From positions 32,424-64,857 of the forward strand of contig JAUNDA010000004.1 of NCBI GenBank assembly GCA_030526295.1: DNA of 32,434 bases. Reading direction: 5' to 3'. Positions 15,723 through 25,773 of the stretch are shown piece after piece. The position numbers and the translations under genes are program-made. Numbering within the stretch: position 1 is the first letter of the stretch; each line of letters starts with the position of its first letter. Below the pieces are notes generated by a model. The model did not search any database. It had not been told where the DNA came from and was given only the letters and a program-made list of their open reading frames with translations. The DNA is from Eubacteriales bacterium (GTDB lineage Bacteria > Bacillota > Clostridia > Lachnospirales > Lachnospiraceae).

Positions 15723-15788
15723 ACGAATGGTAATTATAACAGTATTAAACTATAAGAAATGAATCATTGAGTGGTTCTCTGTTTAAAC

Positions 15789-16685
15789 ATGAAAAAGAAC
15801 ACAAATAACTGGGAACAGCCCTTAAGTAAATACATACCCTATATCGAATGCAATGAACTGCTTGGCGGCGACCTGCATGTCTGGAACAGCGCCCGTCATA
15901 ACAACGCCTGTTACGAGCTGCACATAGTTCTTTCAGGCACGTGTTCAGTGGATATTGACGGCAGGCAGTTAACACTTAATGCCGGTCAGGCTGTTTTAAT
16001 TGCCCCTATGAGCTATCACATCCCCACAGGCTTTAGTGAGGATTTCCTTAGATTTCCAATAGGCTTTTTGTTTGATAAGGACTATAGTGATATTTTCATC
16101 ATTAATCAAAATGCAGGTATCACGACCAACTGCATTGTTGACGTACCAGAGGATATCCTTAGTCTTTGCAGGCTTACAATAAATGAAGCCATTAATCCCG
16201 AGAATGCTTTTTGCGAGGAACTCATAACCGCTAATATTTCGGGAATACTTATCAAGTCTCTAAGGCTATTTGGGCTTAAAAAAGATCCTTCGTCATTGCA
16301 TGGTAAAAAGCCATTACAAGGCAAAATAATCACCCCCGGCAAAAGCAAAAATGTGTCAATTAACGAACGCGTCATAATAGATGATTTCTTCGAAAAGGCC
16401 ATAACAAACAGATCCTCACAAAAAGACCTTGCCCTTTCACTCCACTGCTCTGAAAGACAACTTTCCAGAAAGCTATATGAGCTTTATGGGCTTAGCTACC
16501 GTGAGAAGATGACCCAGACCAGAAGCGATATGGCCAAGTACCTTTTAAGTAATACTGATAAGTCGATAGATGAAATCAGTGCCCTCACTGGTTATTCGGA
16601 TGAATCCGCCTTCTATCATTCCTTTAGAAACTGTCTCGGTATGTCCCCTGGCGAATACAGAAGCAGCGGCAATGGTAATAAATAA
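15789..16685 (+). CDS. AraC-family transcriptional regulator with N-terminal cupin
   Basis: 298 residues. The first ~100 form a cupin-like sensor (YELHIVLSGTCSVDIDGRQ..NAGQAVLIAP), and the last ~100 form the two helix-turn-helix AraC domain (DLALSLHCSERQLSRKLYELYG ... IDEISALTGYSDESAFYHSFR, ending MSPGEYR). Such proteins bind a small molecule through the cupin and regulate sugar or stress genes. The start is uncertain: ATG 15789 is chosen, GTG 15771 is the alternative, and neither has a clear ribosome site. The transcript has a leader of about 70 nt. The divergent neighbour is the HD-tcdA operon, which may or may not be its target. Confidence 0.88.
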   Translation: MKKNTNNWEQPLSKYIPYIECNELLGGDLHVWNSARHNNACYELHIVLSGTCSVDIDGRQLTLNAGQAVLIAPMSYHIPTGFSEDFLRFPIGFLFDKDYSDIFIINQNAGITTNCIVDVPEDILSLCRLTINEAINPENAFCEELITANISGILIKSLRLFGLKKDPSSLHGKKPLQGKIITPGKSKNVSINERVIIDDFFEKAITNRSSQKDLALSLHCSERQLSRKLYELYGLSYREKMTQTRSDMAKYLLSNTDKSIDEISALTGYSDESAFYHSFRNCLGMSPGEYRSSGNGNK

Positions 16686-16709
16686 CCAGCACAATGATTA
16701 CAACATAAA

Positions 16710-16756
16710 ACCGGCCCTTCACTTTTTGGTGAACCTGGGCCGGTCTTTTGTTTTTG
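16710..16756. terminator. Bidirectional terminator between araC-like and TPM genes
   Basis: Stem ACCGGCCC/GGGCCGGT with an inner TTCAC/GTGAA pairing, followed by CTTTTGTTTTT on the plus strand and TTTTATG on the minus strand. Confidence 0.85.
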
Positions 16757-16841
16757 ATGAAGTATTATATTATCACGGTCAACTGATTTTCAGCGAGTGT
16801 GATTTCAATTTCAAAAAGAAAATCAACTGATACCTGTTTTC

Positions 16842-18083
16842 TTAGAAGCCTCCACCACCGTGTGATGAGCCTGAGCTTGAGGTATGGCCACCGCCACTGC
16901 TCTCGCTCTTAATCTCGGTCTTTGTGACTGTCGAGTATACATAGTGGTCATACGACCTTCTGATGTCGAGCGTTCCCTCCTTAAGATAGAGGTCTGCCTC
17001 TCTTGCATCGGCAACCGACTTAAGCTTATTTAGCTCAATAAACAGCCAGATAAATGCCGCAATCAGGCTAAGTCCCACGCAGGTAAGTATAATCTTAAGA
17101 AGCTCTGACGAGCGGTCCTGCTTAGGCTTGTTGCCAACGAAATTTATATATGTCGAGAAGGCCTCATGGTACTTTCCGTCAAGAAGCATCGGTGTTATCT
17201 TTTCACCGATTTTCTGTACGGTACTGTCACTGATAAGTGACATGGTACTTCCGCTTGTCGAAATCCAGCTGTTTCCCTTTGAGTAAACACCGTCGTCCCC
17301 GATATTTACAAGCAGTAATGCACCATTTTTATTTTCGCCATAACCATAGCCATTATAATCAAAATAGTCATCGGCAAAGGCCATCCTGTCTGATGGATCG
17401 ATGCCATTTGCAGTAACAATTACAATGTCATGGCCGATTTTTTCCCTTACATCTGTTATGTAGTCGTTAAGATCCTTCTCTTCGGTATCCGTAAGAACTC
17501 CCGCCTGATCTGCAACATAGCGGTAGTTGGAGGGATTTGCCTCCTCGCCAAAAATCTTATCGTAGTACGGGAATACATCGCTACTATAAAGGTATGAATC
17601 AAGGTATGAATAGTACCTCTCAGCCATTGCCGGCACATTGTAAACGACATTGTCATTATCATCGAATTCGATTGTCTCATAAACGAGGTCCTCTACGTTT
17701 TCCTCAGTAAAAAGACCCTCAAGGTCGTAAGACCAGTCTACCCAGTAGGAATCACCCGAAAAGGCTGTTATGAGATATCTGTCCCTAAGTTCGTTTGCCT
17801 CCACGAACTCCGTAATCATTGCACCCGGAACCTTTTCCTCCTCGCTGTAAAGAAGAAAGGCATTTATGCCGTATCTGTTTGTGATGCGCCTTGCCGTCTG
17901 AAGCTGGTAATAAAGAGTCGCATCCGCAACATATACATCAGTCGACACATACTGCGTTGCAAAAGCAGGTACCACAACAAGGCATAATGAAAAGATAAGT
18001 GTAGCAAAAAGTGTAATCAGCCTTTTAGCCATTCCTGTCTTTTTTACGGAGTCTGCATTTTTAAAAGCATTAAAATTTCTCAT
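16842..18083 (-). CDS. TPM-domain membrane protein (YgcG-like)
   Basis: 413 residues. An N-terminal signal peptide (hydrophobic stretch near 22-42 ending AFA) precedes a secreted region; near residues 185-310 lies a TPM-type domain with YVADQAGVLTD at its start, then KIGHDIVIVT, ADDYFDYNGYG and GALLLVN. One membrane helix is at about 328-351. The cytosolic tail is Ser/Gly/His-rich and ends GGGGF, as in many YgcG proteins. These proteins are usually unassigned; some TPM domains have phosphatase activity. Start 18083 is chosen because GGAGG is 7 nt upstream; ATG 18089 is only 1 nt from that site. The zinc-ribbon gene lies 12 nt upstream in one operon, so the two probably work together in the membrane. 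Confidence 0.85.
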   Translation of the reverse strand: MRNFNAFKNADSVKKTGMAKRLITLFATLIFSLCLVVVPAFATQYVSTDVYVADATLYYQLQTARRITNRYGINAFLLYSEEEKVPGAMITEFVEANELRDRYLITAFSGDSYWVDWSYDLEGLFTEENVEDLVYETIEFDDNDNVVYNVPAMAERYYSYLDSYLYSSDVFPYYDKIFGEEANPSNYRYVADQAGVLTDTEEKDLNDYITDVREKIGHDIVIVTANGIDPSDRMAFADDYFDYNGYGYGENKNGALLLVNIGDDGVYSKGNSWISTSGSTMSLISDSTVQKIGEKITPMLLDGKYHEAFSTYINFVGNKPKQDRSSELLKIILTCVGLSLIAAFIWLFIELNKLKSVADAREADLYLKEGTLDIRRSYDHYVYSTVTKTEIKSESSGGGHTSSSGSSHGGGGF

Positions 18084-18095
18084 CTGCATACCTCC

Positions 18096-19193
18096 TTAGA
18101 AAATCACATGCCATATGAAATAGGCGATAAGTGCTGCCGCCGGGACACAGATAAGAAATCTCGTCAGCCAGAAGGTTACACAAAGCCCCTTGTCAGCAGG
18201 AAGGTTTCCAACGAATTTACCGGTCTGTCCGTTCATTGCAAAGGTAAACTTCTGACCGTTCCAGGTTGTATTTAATAGCCATACCGGCAAAAGTGCATAA
18301 CGCGCACTTCCCTTTGTAAGCTCGATATAGGAGCCTGCATTTGTAAGTGTGGCATACGGGAATGTAACTGTTCCCTTAAAGGCTGTCTCTGTAGATGTTT
18401 TTACCCTTTGATTAATTCGCGGAAGTGTTGCTTCCTTTGAAACATCATATTTATCTGCAAAATATCCTGCAAGGTATGCAGTCTTAAAATCAACAGCCTC
18501 ACTCATGTCAAATGGCTCGAGCGAATCCATGAGGTCATCCGCCATCTTTTCTGACGCATCAACAGGGATGTTCTCAAAGGAAACGCTTCCCTCCCTCAGG
18601 ATGTCGTAGTGCTTTGTCTCGGTATATCGATAGTTACCTGATGTCCAGCTGTGGATTGTCGTGCCATTAAAGCGTGCACTTCCCTCGACGTCAGCATCAT
18701 AAATCCAGAATGGAACGTAGATACCCTTAATCTCATCGATACGGTTCTGGTCCTTAAAGAGCCTTGGAAGAAGTCTCTTTCCCTTAAAGTGGTTTGTGAG
18801 TGCCTCCTTTGCAGCCTTTTTATCAAGCTTAAACGGAATCACAAAATCAGGACGGAGTGTCGAGGCAAACTTTTCGCTTACCACGATATTGTTTCCACAG
18901 TAAGGACACATGGACGCTCCCATGTTTTTATCACCCATTACCTGACCACCGCAGGAATGGCAGCTATAGGTGCATACACCGTCCTCCTCAGGATTCCATT
19001 CAGTGCCCCCATTTGTGTCCCAGGCATCCATTTTGTCAGTGCTATTAATCTTTTCCTCAAGTGCCGCAGCGTCCTCAAGCGCTTCAATGCTTATTTCGCT
19101 CTGGCAGTACGGACACTTAAGGTTCTGCGTACCGCTGTCAAACTCGACAGGTGCGCCGCACGACGGACATTTATACTGTGTTACAGCTGACAT
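18096..19193 (-). CDS. Double zinc-ribbon membrane-associated protein
   Basis: 365 residues. Two rubredoxin-like zinc ribbons: CPSC (9-12) with CPYC (27-30), and CHSC (78-81) with CPYC (96-99). The rest is beta-rich (VIPFKLDKKAA..., IYVPFWIYD, LLPVWLLN) and ends in a hydrophobic helix (FLICVPAAALIAYFIWHVI), which would anchor it to the membrane. It resembles TFIIB-type zinc-ribbon proteins of unknown function in Firmicutes. AGGAG lies upstream of ATG 19193, and a strong promoter at 19279-19307 drives this gene and the TPM gene. The combination suggests a two-component membrane module, function unknown. Confidence 0.85.
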   Translation of the reverse strand: MSAVTQYKCPSCGAPVEFDSGTQNLKCPYCQSEISIEALEDAAALEEKINSTDKMDAWDTNGGTEWNPEEDGVCTYSCHSCGGQVMGDKNMGASMCPYCGNNIVVSEKFASTLRPDFVIPFKLDKKAAKEALTNHFKGKRLLPRLFKDQNRIDEIKGIYVPFWIYDADVEGSARFNGTTIHSWTSGNYRYTETKHYDILREGSVSFENIPVDASEKMADDLMDSLEPFDMSEAVDFKTAYLAGYFADKYDVSKEATLPRINQRVKTSTETAFKGTVTFPYATLTNAGSYIELTKGSARYALLPVWLLNTTWNGQKFTFAMNGQTGKFVGNLPADKGLCVTFWLTRFLICVPAAALIAYFIWHVIF

Positions 19194-19278
19194 TTTCTTC
19201 TCCTATTAATTAAAAAGATCCACTCCGCCAATTGCAATACTTTTGGCAAACTGGGCATACTAACCCAATGTTATTTTC

Positions 19279-19307
19279 AGTTTATCAGCAATAGTAAAGA
19301 CAGTCAA
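19279..19307 (-). promoter_or_regulatory. Promoter for the zinc-ribbon/TPM operon
   Basis: Minus strand -35 TTGACT (19302-19307), 17-bp spacer, extended -10 TGATAAACT (hexamer 19279-19284). About 80 nt of leader follow before ATG 19193. Confidence 0.8.
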
Positions 19308-19360
19308 AACCTTTTATGCTTATCAGCACTCACGTGGCATAAAAGCACCTATAGTAGCAC

Positions 19361-19382
19361 AAAAGCCGGCCTTATGGCCGGC
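19361..19382 (-). terminator. Second terminator of the V-ATPase operon
   Basis: Perfect 7-bp stem GCCGGCC-ATAA-GGCCGGC followed on the minus strand by TTTTG. It backs up the terminator at 19391-19422 and isolates the zinc-ribbon promoter. Confidence 0.75.
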
Positions 19383-19390
19383 ATCCCACT

Positions 19391-19422
19391 AAAAAAGACG
19401 CCATACCTTGCGGTACAGCGCC
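19391..19422 (-). terminator. Main terminator of the V-ATPase operon
   Basis: On the minus strand an 11-bp stem with three G-U pairs (GGCGCTGTACC with GGTATGGCGTC), GCAA tetraloop and six T residues. It starts 6 nt after the ntpD stop codon. Confidence 0.85.
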
Positions 19423-19428
19423 TTAAAA

Positions 19429-20121
19429 TTACTGTTCGTCTTTTCCAAGTGATATGGCTGCCTTATCGTAGTCCTCATAGCCATGAGCCTGCTTAAGCAT
19501 CATGTCCTTAACCTTCATAAGTCTTATCTGTGAAGATCTCTCATTTTCGTCGAGCTTCATTGTGATGTACTTGATTGTCTCCTCATATCTTGGAATCATG
19601 ACATGCTCAAGGGCGTTAACCCTTCTTCTTGTCTTTTCGATTTCCTTTGCCATGAGCTGACAGCTCTTCTCGCACTCAGCGAGTCTGAGCATTGAAGGAA
19701 GAAGGTCAGCCGTCTCCTTGACAGCCCTGTCAAGGTCGGCGCTTGTGAAGGCAAAACCATATGCATAGATATCATTTGTGTCTGATGTACGTGTCTTGTA
19801 TTTGAATCTCGGCACATCAACAGACATGATATTCTTTGTCTCTGCCTCAAGATAAACCTCCTGCTTTGGACACATGAGCGCAACATTAAGCTGCTCGGCA
19901 CTCATACCTGCCCTAGCAAGAACGAAGCTTCTGTTGCAGTTCTTGATTCCTGTCTCGACCTTCTCACGAAGCTCCTTGTTCTCACGAACCAGGATGAGGA
20001 ACTGTCTCATAAGCTCGTCTCTCTTATCCTTTAACAGTTTATGGCCACGGCGCGCAGTTTTGAGCTTACTCTTCATACGGTTAAGCTCCATACGTGTCGG
20101 GTTTACCTGTGCTCTTGCCAT
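19429..20121 (-). CDS. ntpD: V-type ATPase subunit D (central rotor shaft)
   Basis: 230 residues, mostly helical: an N-terminal coiled coil (VNPTRMELNRMKSKLKTARRG is the family start), a central beta-hairpin region, and a C-terminal coiled coil with RRRVNALE..MIPR.E. D forms the rotor axle inside the A3B3 head and carries rotation to the K ring through subunits C and G. It is last in the operon, separated from ntpB by 89 bp that contain a hairpin (20154-20184), which is the only wide gap among the nine genes. GGAGA precedes the ATG. Its stop is followed at once by two terminators; no ntpJ-like transporter gene follows. Confidence 0.97.
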   Translation of the reverse strand: MARAQVNPTRMELNRMKSKLKTARRGHKLLKDKRDELMRQFLILVRENKELREKVETGIKNCNRSFVLARAGMSAEQLNVALMCPKQEVYLEAETKNIMSVDVPRFKYKTRTSDTNDIYAYGFAFTSADLDRAVKETADLLPSMLRLAECEKSCQLMAKEIEKTRRRVNALEHVMIPRYEETIKYITMKLDENERSSQIRLMKVKDMMLKQAHGYEDYDKAAISLGKDEQ

Positions 20122-20153
20122 TTTTTCTCCTTGTAAATGCTTTCATCCGGTCA

Positions 20154-20184
20154 TTTACCGCCACACTAAGCATGAAGCGGTAAA
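20154..20184 (-). other. Stem-loop between ntpB and ntpD
   Basis: Perfect 8-bp arms TTTACCGC and GCGGTAAA, 15-nt loop, no T-tract. It may stabilise the upstream mRNA or mark a processing site giving different amounts of B and D. Its position in the only long intergenic gap of the operon supports a role. Confidence 0.5.
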
Positions 20185-20210
20185 CAACCTATGATACTTT
20201 AATCAATACA

Positions 20211-21590
20211 TCATTCTGTATAAGGCTTGTAATACTTCTCGATGAAGGTATCCTTGATACGCTTAAGCTCTGACTTCGGAAGGATTCCCATAAGCTTCCA
20301 TCCAAGATCGAGTGTATCCTCGATGTCACGGTTTGTGTTGTAGCCCTGTGAAACATACTGCTTCTCGAACTCATCAGCAAACTTTGCATAAAGCTTATCC
20401 ATCTCAGTAAGAGCTGCCTCTCCGAGAACGACCATAAGCTCCTTAGCTTCCTTACCACGTGAGTAAGCAGCGAAGAGCTGGTTCATTGTATTTGCATGGT
20501 CTGCTCTTGTCTTTCCTTCACCTACACCCTTATCCTTAAGTCTTGAAAGTGACGGAAGTACGTCAATCGGCGGCTGAAGGTTCTTACGGTAGAGGTCACG
20601 TGAAAGGATGATCTGGCCCTCTGTGATATATCCTGTAAGGTCCGGGATAGGATGAGTCTTGTCATCCTCGGGCATTGTAAGGATCGGTACCATTGTGATT
20701 GAACCCTTGTGTCCAAGCTGACGTCCTGCGCGCTCATAAAGAGAAGCAAGGTCAGTGTACATGTATCCCGGATATCCACGACGTCCCGGAACCTCTTTAC
20801 GTGAAGCTGAAATCTCACGAAGTGAGTCAGCGTAGTTGGTGATATCTGTAAGGATAACAAGAACGTGCATATCCTTCTCGAATGCAAGATACTCAGCAGC
20901 TGTAAGAGCCATACGAGGTGTTGATGTACGCTCTACTGCAGGGTCGTTTGCAAGGTTAAGGAACATTACTGCTCTGTCAATAGCACCTGTCTCCTTGAAT
21001 GAGTTCATGAAGAAGTTAGCTTCCTCGAATGTGATACCCATTGCTGCGAATACAACGGCGAACGGCTCCTGTGAGCCTCTAACCTTTGCCTGACGTGCAA
21101 TCTGTGCTGCAAGGTTTGCATGTGGAAGACCCGAACATGAGAAAATCGGAAGCTTCTGTCCTCTTACAAGTGTGTTAAGACCGTCAATGGCTGAAACACC
21201 TGTCTGAATGAACTCCTCCGGGTATGCTCTTGCTGCCGGGTTAATCGGAAGACCGTTGATGTCCATACGCTTCTCAGGGATGATTTCAGGACCGCCGTCG
21301 ATAGGACGTCCGATACCGTCGAACATTCTTCCGAGCATGTCGCCTGAAACACCAAGCTCCATTGCCTTTCCGAGGAATCTTACCTTTGAAGACTCAAGGT
21401 TGATACCTGTTGAAGACTCGAAAAGCTGTACAAGCGCATTGCCTTCATCTATCTCGAGAACCTTACAACGGCGCTTTGTGCCGTCAGCAAGCTCGATTTC
21501 ACCCATCTCATTGTAGGCAACATTCTCAACACCCTTAACGAGCATCAGAGGTCCCGCAACTTCCTGGATTGTTCTATACTCTCTTGGCAT
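20211..21590 (-). CDS. ntpB: V-type ATPase subunit B (regulatory head subunit)
   Basis: 459 residues, standard length. A beta-barrel N-terminus, a degenerate nucleotide site ([14 protein letters not shown]) in place of a Walker A, then [14 protein letters not shown], and the arginine finger Arg350 in LPSLSRL, which reaches into the catalytic site of subunit A. In the A3B3 head it alternates with A. Its ATG follows the ntpA stop with no gap, and AAAGGAGG lies inside the end of ntpA, so translation is coupled at equal stoichiometry. Confidence 0.98.
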   Translation of the reverse strand: MPREYRTIQEVAGPLMLVKGVENVAYNEMGEIELADGTKRRCKVLEIDEGNALVQLFESSTGINLESSKVRFLGKAMELGVSGDMLGRMFDGIGRPIDGGPEIIPEKRMDINGLPINPAARAYPEEFIQTGVSAIDGLNTLVRGQKLPIFSCSGLPHANLAAQIARQAKVRGSQEPFAVVFAAMGITFEEANFFMNSFKETGAIDRAVMFLNLANDPAVERTSTPRMALTAAEYLAFEKDMHVLVILTDITNYADSLREISASRKEVPGRRGYPGYMYTDLASLYERAGRQLGHKGSITMVPILTMPEDDKTHPIPDLTGYITEGQIILSRDLYRKNLQPPIDVLPSLSRLKDKGVGEGKTRADHANTMNQLFAAYSRGKEAKELMVVLGEAALTEMDKLYAKFADEFEKQYVSQGYNTNRDIEDTLDLGWKLMGILPKSELKRIKDTFIEKYYKPYTE

Positions 21591-23366
21591 TTAGAATTCC
21601 TCCTTTCTTGCTACAGCATCCTGGCATTCAGCCTTAAGGTTCTTAATGATTGTCTCGTACTCTGCTGCGGTCTTATCCTCAGCAACATACTTGAAACGTC
21701 CGATTGCCTCACGGCATGGAAGTGATACGAGATCATCAACCTTTGCACCCTTCTTAAGTGACTCTGTAGCCTCATCGAAGTAGTCGAGGATAAGCTGCAT
21801 CATAAGGTGCTGCTTGTCGAGTGATGTGTATGTATCAACATCATCGAATGCGTTCTGGTGGAGGTAGTCCTCACGGATTGAACGAGCAGCCTCAAGCTTG
21901 ATTCTGTCTGGTGCTGAAAGAGCATCCATACCTACCATCTTAACGATTTCATCAAGCTCTGCCTCTTCCTGAAGAAGGAGCATGAGTCTTGCACGAAGCT
22001 CTTCCCAGTTTCCACCCTCTGTATTCTCGTTGAAGAACGGCTCTACATTGTCAAGATACAGTGAGTATGATGTAAGCCAGTTAATAGCCGGGAAGTGACG
22101 CTTATAGGCAAGTGCTGCATCAAGTGCCCAGAATACCTTTACGATACGGAGTGTAGCCTGACAAACCGGCTCTGAAATATCTCCACCTGCAGGTGATACG
22201 GCACCGATAACTGAAAGGGCACCCTCTCTGTCCTCTGAACCCATTGAGATAACACGTCCAGCTCTCTCGTAGAACTGTGCAAGTCTTGATCCAAGGTATG
22301 CCGGATAACCCTCCTCACCAGGCATTTCCTCAAGACGTCCTGACATCTCACGAAGGGCCTCTGCCCATCTTGATGTTGAGTCAGCCATGAGGGCTACTGA
22401 GTAACCCATGTCTCTGAAGTACTCTGCGATTGTGATACCTGTGTAAATTGAAGCCTCTCGTGCTGCAACGGGCATATCGGATGTATTTGCGATAAGAACA
22501 GTTCTCTCCATAAGAGACTTTCCTGTACGCGGATCCTTAAGCTCAGGGAACTCGTTAAGAACGTCTGTCATCTCGTTTCCGCGCTCTCCGCATCCGATAT
22601 AAACTACGATCTGTGCATCAGCCCACTTAGCAAGCTGGTGCTGTACAACTGTCTTTCCTGAACCGAACGGTCCCGGTACAGCTGCTACGCCGCCCTTTGC
22701 AATTGGGAAAAGAGTATCGATAACTCTCTGTCCTGTAACAAGCGGCATGTTAGGTGAAAGCTTTTTCTTATATGGACGTCCTGTACGAACAGGCCATCTC
22801 TGCATAAGCTGAACAGCCTTGTCGCCCTTTGCTGTTTCAACAACGGCGATATCCTCTGTTACTGTGTAATCACCCTCTGCAATTGTCTTAAGTGTTCCCT
22901 CAACACCGTTAGGAACCATAATCTTATGAAGAACTACCTCGGTCTCCTGTACTGTACCGATGATGTCTCCACCCATTACCTTGTCGCCGGCATTCTTAAC
23001 CGGAACAAAGTGCCATTTCTTTTCCCTGTCAAGTGAAGGAACCTCTACACCTCTCTGAAGAAGATTTGAATTTGTTGCTTCCTTAATCTTCTCAAGCGGT
23101 CTCTGAATACCATCATAAATAGATGAAATAAGTCCCGGTCCGAGTTCTACAGACATCGGAACACCTGTTGACTCAACAGGAGCTCCCGGTCCGAGTCCCG
23201 ATGTTTCCTCATATACCTGTACGGATGCCTCGTCACCGTGCATCTCGATAATCTCGCCAATCAGGTGCTGGTCTGATACACGACATACATCGTACATGTT
23301 GGCATCACGCATTCCCTTGGCGATAACCAGAGGTCCGGCTACCTTTTTAATAACACCTTTGCTCAT
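21591..23366 (-). CDS. ntpA: V-type ATPase subunit A (catalytic)
   Basis: 591 residues. The Walker A motif GPFGSGKT is at 232-239 (Lys238), the catalytic Glu261 in GERGNE, and the nonhomologous insert specific to V/A-type A subunits lies at roughly 115-185. Hydrolyses ATP to drive the rotor, or makes ATP in reverse, on the cytosolic face. The start [12 protein letters not shown] follows a GGAG-type site 10 bp after ntpG. Motif positions equal those of E. hirae NtpA, which supports assignment to the ntp-type enzyme. Confidence 0.98.
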   Translation of the reverse strand: MSKGVIKKVAGPLVIAKGMRDANMYDVCRVSDQHLIGEIIEMHGDEASVQVYEETSGLGPGAPVESTGVPMSVELGPGLISSIYDGIQRPLEKIKEATNSNLLQRGVEVPSLDREKKWHFVPVKNAGDKVMGGDIIGTVQETEVVLHKIMVPNGVEGTLKTIAEGDYTVTEDIAVVETAKGDKAVQLMQRWPVRTGRPYKKKLSPNMPLVTGQRVIDTLFPIAKGGVAAVPGPFGSGKTVVQHQLAKWADAQIVVYIGCGERGNEMTDVLNEFPELKDPRTGKSLMERTVLIANTSDMPVAAREASIYTGITIAEYFRDMGYSVALMADSTSRWAEALREMSGRLEEMPGEEGYPAYLGSRLAQFYERAGRVISMGSEDREGALSVIGAVSPAGGDISEPVCQATLRIVKVFWALDAALAYKRHFPAINWLTSYSLYLDNVEPFFNENTEGGNWEELRARLMLLLQEEAELDEIVKMVGMDALSAPDRIKLEAARSIREDYLHQNAFDDVDTYTSLDKQHLMMQLILDYFDEATESLKKGAKVDDLVSLPCREAIGRFKYVAEDKTAAEYETIIKNLKAECQDAVARKEEF

Positions 23367-23376
23367 TTTTACTCCT

Positions 23377-23697
23377 TTAATCGTTTCCGAAAATAATGTC
23401 TGAACCTACTGCCTGCTCAACGCTTCGCTTAACGGCCATGATACCCTTACCTGTATTTCCTGAAACTCCCGGAATAAGAATTATTGCGGGAAGCTCCCTT
23501 TCAGAGTAATGAAGTATCTCTTTTTCAAGACCCTCAGCCAAAGCCTCTGTGATGTAGATAACTGCGTAGTTGTCCTCCACCAGCTCCTTGAGCTTTGCTG
23601 CTGCTTCCTCATGGGTTGCCATTGGGAACGGCTCAAAGCCGATTGCCGCGAAACCGTAAATCGAATCACGGTCGCCCATAACCGCTATCTTATACAT
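23377..23697 (-). CDS. ntpG: V-type ATPase subunit F (NtpG in E. hirae naming)
   Basis: 106 residues, Rossmann-like small subunit: [21 protein letters not shown], ..[21 protein letters not shown]. It binds the central shaft with D and helps activate ATP hydrolysis. ATG 23697 lies inside the end of ntpC, overlapping it by 8 nt; an in-frame GTG at 23706 would add three residues. The ribosome site is weak (GTGAGA), consistent with translation coupled to ntpC. Confidence 0.93.
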   Translation of the reverse strand: MYKIAVMGDRDSIYGFAAIGFEPFPMATHEEAAAKLKELVEDNYAVIYITEALAEGLEKEILHYSERELPAIILIPGVSGNTGKGIMAVKRSVEQAVGSDIIFGND

Positions 23698-24670
23698 AAG
23701 TCTCACGCATCCTTTCCATGATCATTTCTTCGGAAAAACCGTTTTCCTTGCCTGAGAAGATAATTCTCACTGATTTGATCTCGCTTTCCTTTGCGAGAAT
23801 ATATGCTGCTATCGGTCCGAGGCCAAATGACTCTGTGAGCTGGTTTCTCATACGTCTGATGATGAGATTGTCACAGTAGTTCTCGAATGCAGTTGCATCC
23901 TTCTTAAGCTCAGGTACCGCATCCACGTAGTCGGTTGTTGTAAGGTAGGAAGCCAGCTGGTCCTCACCCTGGAGAGCCGCATTGATAAGCGCGTTTCTGT
24001 CGAGTGTCGGGCACTCTGCAACCGCTGCCTCAAGGAACTCCCTGTCCTTTCCCGTACGTGCGCATCTTAAAGCCACCTTTATATTTGCTGCTGCCGCTGT
24101 AAGAATCGAATATTCCTTAAGGAAATCATCACCCGAATTCTCACCCGACCTGATCAGCTCTTCGAGGCATATCCTGTCTGTCATGACATCACAAAGCTGT
24201 CCGTCTCCGGTTCTAAGGAATGTGTCATGGATTAATCTCGCCGGCTCCACCATTTCTGTCGGAAGCTCGCCGTAGTTTCTTTCCTTTATCGCATTCTTAA
24301 TAACCTCAGGATCGATGGTTGCCTCATCGATGTAGATTCCCGGATAATCGAAATCCATCATCGATTCCTTAATTGCAGCCTTCAGGTTGTGATAATCATT
24401 TGGCTTCTTAAAAACGTCGAATACACTTAAATCGGGTACAAGCTCGTCGATAAGCTCCCAGAGCTTTTCCCTTTCTGACTTAAGGAGCTCCTCGGCGGTC
24501 ATATCCTCCTCGCGGCCCCAGCCCTTTTCCTTTAAGATATCCAGTACGTCTCCGGGCATCTGTGCACCGGCAAGCTCATTAAGAGCCTGACTGTTAAGAA
24601 GCTTTAACTCAGCACCTCTTATGCGCGCAACAGCATATACATAATTTTTGTCTAAATAGGCACCAGTCAT
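23690..24670 (-). CDS. ntpC: V-type ATPase subunit C (d-type rotor adaptor)
   Basis: 326 residues, all helical, with the typical opening YLDKNYVYAVARIRGAE, repeated three-fold helical bundles (…DFDYPGIYIDE…, NIKVALRCARTGK, …) and C-terminal Y.L.KE.E..SVRIIFSGK. It sits on the K ring as the socket for the central shaft. GGAG upstream of ATG 24670, and 17 bp separate it from ntpE. Its end overlaps ntpG. Divergent at sequence level as usual for this subunit, but gene order confirms it. Confidence 0.93.
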   Translation of the reverse strand: MTGAYLDKNYVYAVARIRGAELKLLNSQALNELAGAQMPGDVLDILKEKGWGREEDMTAEELLKSEREKLWELIDELVPDLSVFDVFKKPNDYHNLKAAIKESMMDFDYPGIYIDEATIDPEVIKNAIKERNYGELPTEMVEPARLIHDTFLRTGDGQLCDVMTDRICLEELIRSGENSGDDFLKEYSILTAAAANIKVALRCARTGKDREFLEAAVAECPTLDRNALINAALQGEDQLASYLTTTDYVDAVPELKKDATAFENYCDNLIIRRMRNQLTESFGLGPIAAYILAKESEIKSVRIIFSGKENGFSEEMIMERMRETYV

Positions 24671-24687
24671 TGTGTCTCCTTTATGTG

Positions 24688-25278
24688 TTACGCGAATAAT
24701 TTACCATTTACCATATCTTCGATTCTCTCGATATCAGTATCGATAAGAGCATCGATTGAACAGTTATCCTCTATGCCGCCAAAATCGATAACAAAGCCGT
24801 CTCCGTCCTTTGTTTCCTCAGAAACCGTGAGCACTGCATTGTTACCTGCTGCAAGCTTTTTGAACTCCTCAATATCGGAAGCCGAAAGAACGTCTGCTGC
24901 CTTCTTTGAAAGTACAAGCGTAGCATCCTTTGTTGGAACATGCTTCTTGAAAATGCTTACAAGCAGCTCCTCGTATGCGCTTCCCTCCATCTCCTTAAGG
25001 AAGGTTCTTGCTCTTTCAATGGTTTCTGTAATGAGTTCCTGCTTACCGGACAGAAGAATCTGTTTTTTCTTAAGCTCTGCGGAATCACCTGCTCTCTCGC
25101 CGATTGACTTTATCTCCGCCTTTGCTTTCTTTGTGATTCGCTCAACCTCTTCCTTAGTCTTTGCAGTAGCATCTGCGAGGATTGTCTTTACCTCATTCTC
25201 ACAATCGCTCGCTATCTTTGCCGCCCTGATCTCAGACTCTTCAGTGATTGAACCGATTATTTTTTCCAGTCCTCTCAT
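24688..25278 (-). CDS. ntpE: V-type ATPase subunit E (peripheral stalk)
   Basis: 196 residues. The first ~110 are an uninterrupted charged helix (Ala/Glu/Lys-rich), as in the stalk coiled coil with the F/H-type partner; the C-terminal ~80 form a globular domain (DATLVLSKKAADVL, VLTVSEETKDGDGFVIDFGGIEDN) that contacts the A/B head. It holds the stator against rotation. Its ATG has GAGG about 8 nt upstream, 15 bp after ntpK. Assigned mainly from the helix-globule layout and operon position. Confidence 0.92.
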   Translation of the reverse strand: MRGLEKIIGSITEESEIRAAKIASDCENEVKTILADATAKTKEEVERITKKAKAEIKSIGERAGDSAELKKKQILLSGKQELITETIERARTFLKEMEGSAYEELLVSIFKKHVPTKDATLVLSKKAADVLSASDIEEFKKLAAGNNAVLTVSEETKDGDGFVIDFGGIEDNCSIDALIDTDIERIEDMVNGKLFA

Positions 25279-25293
25279 TATTAACCTCTATTA

Positions 25294-25773
<480 letters not shown>

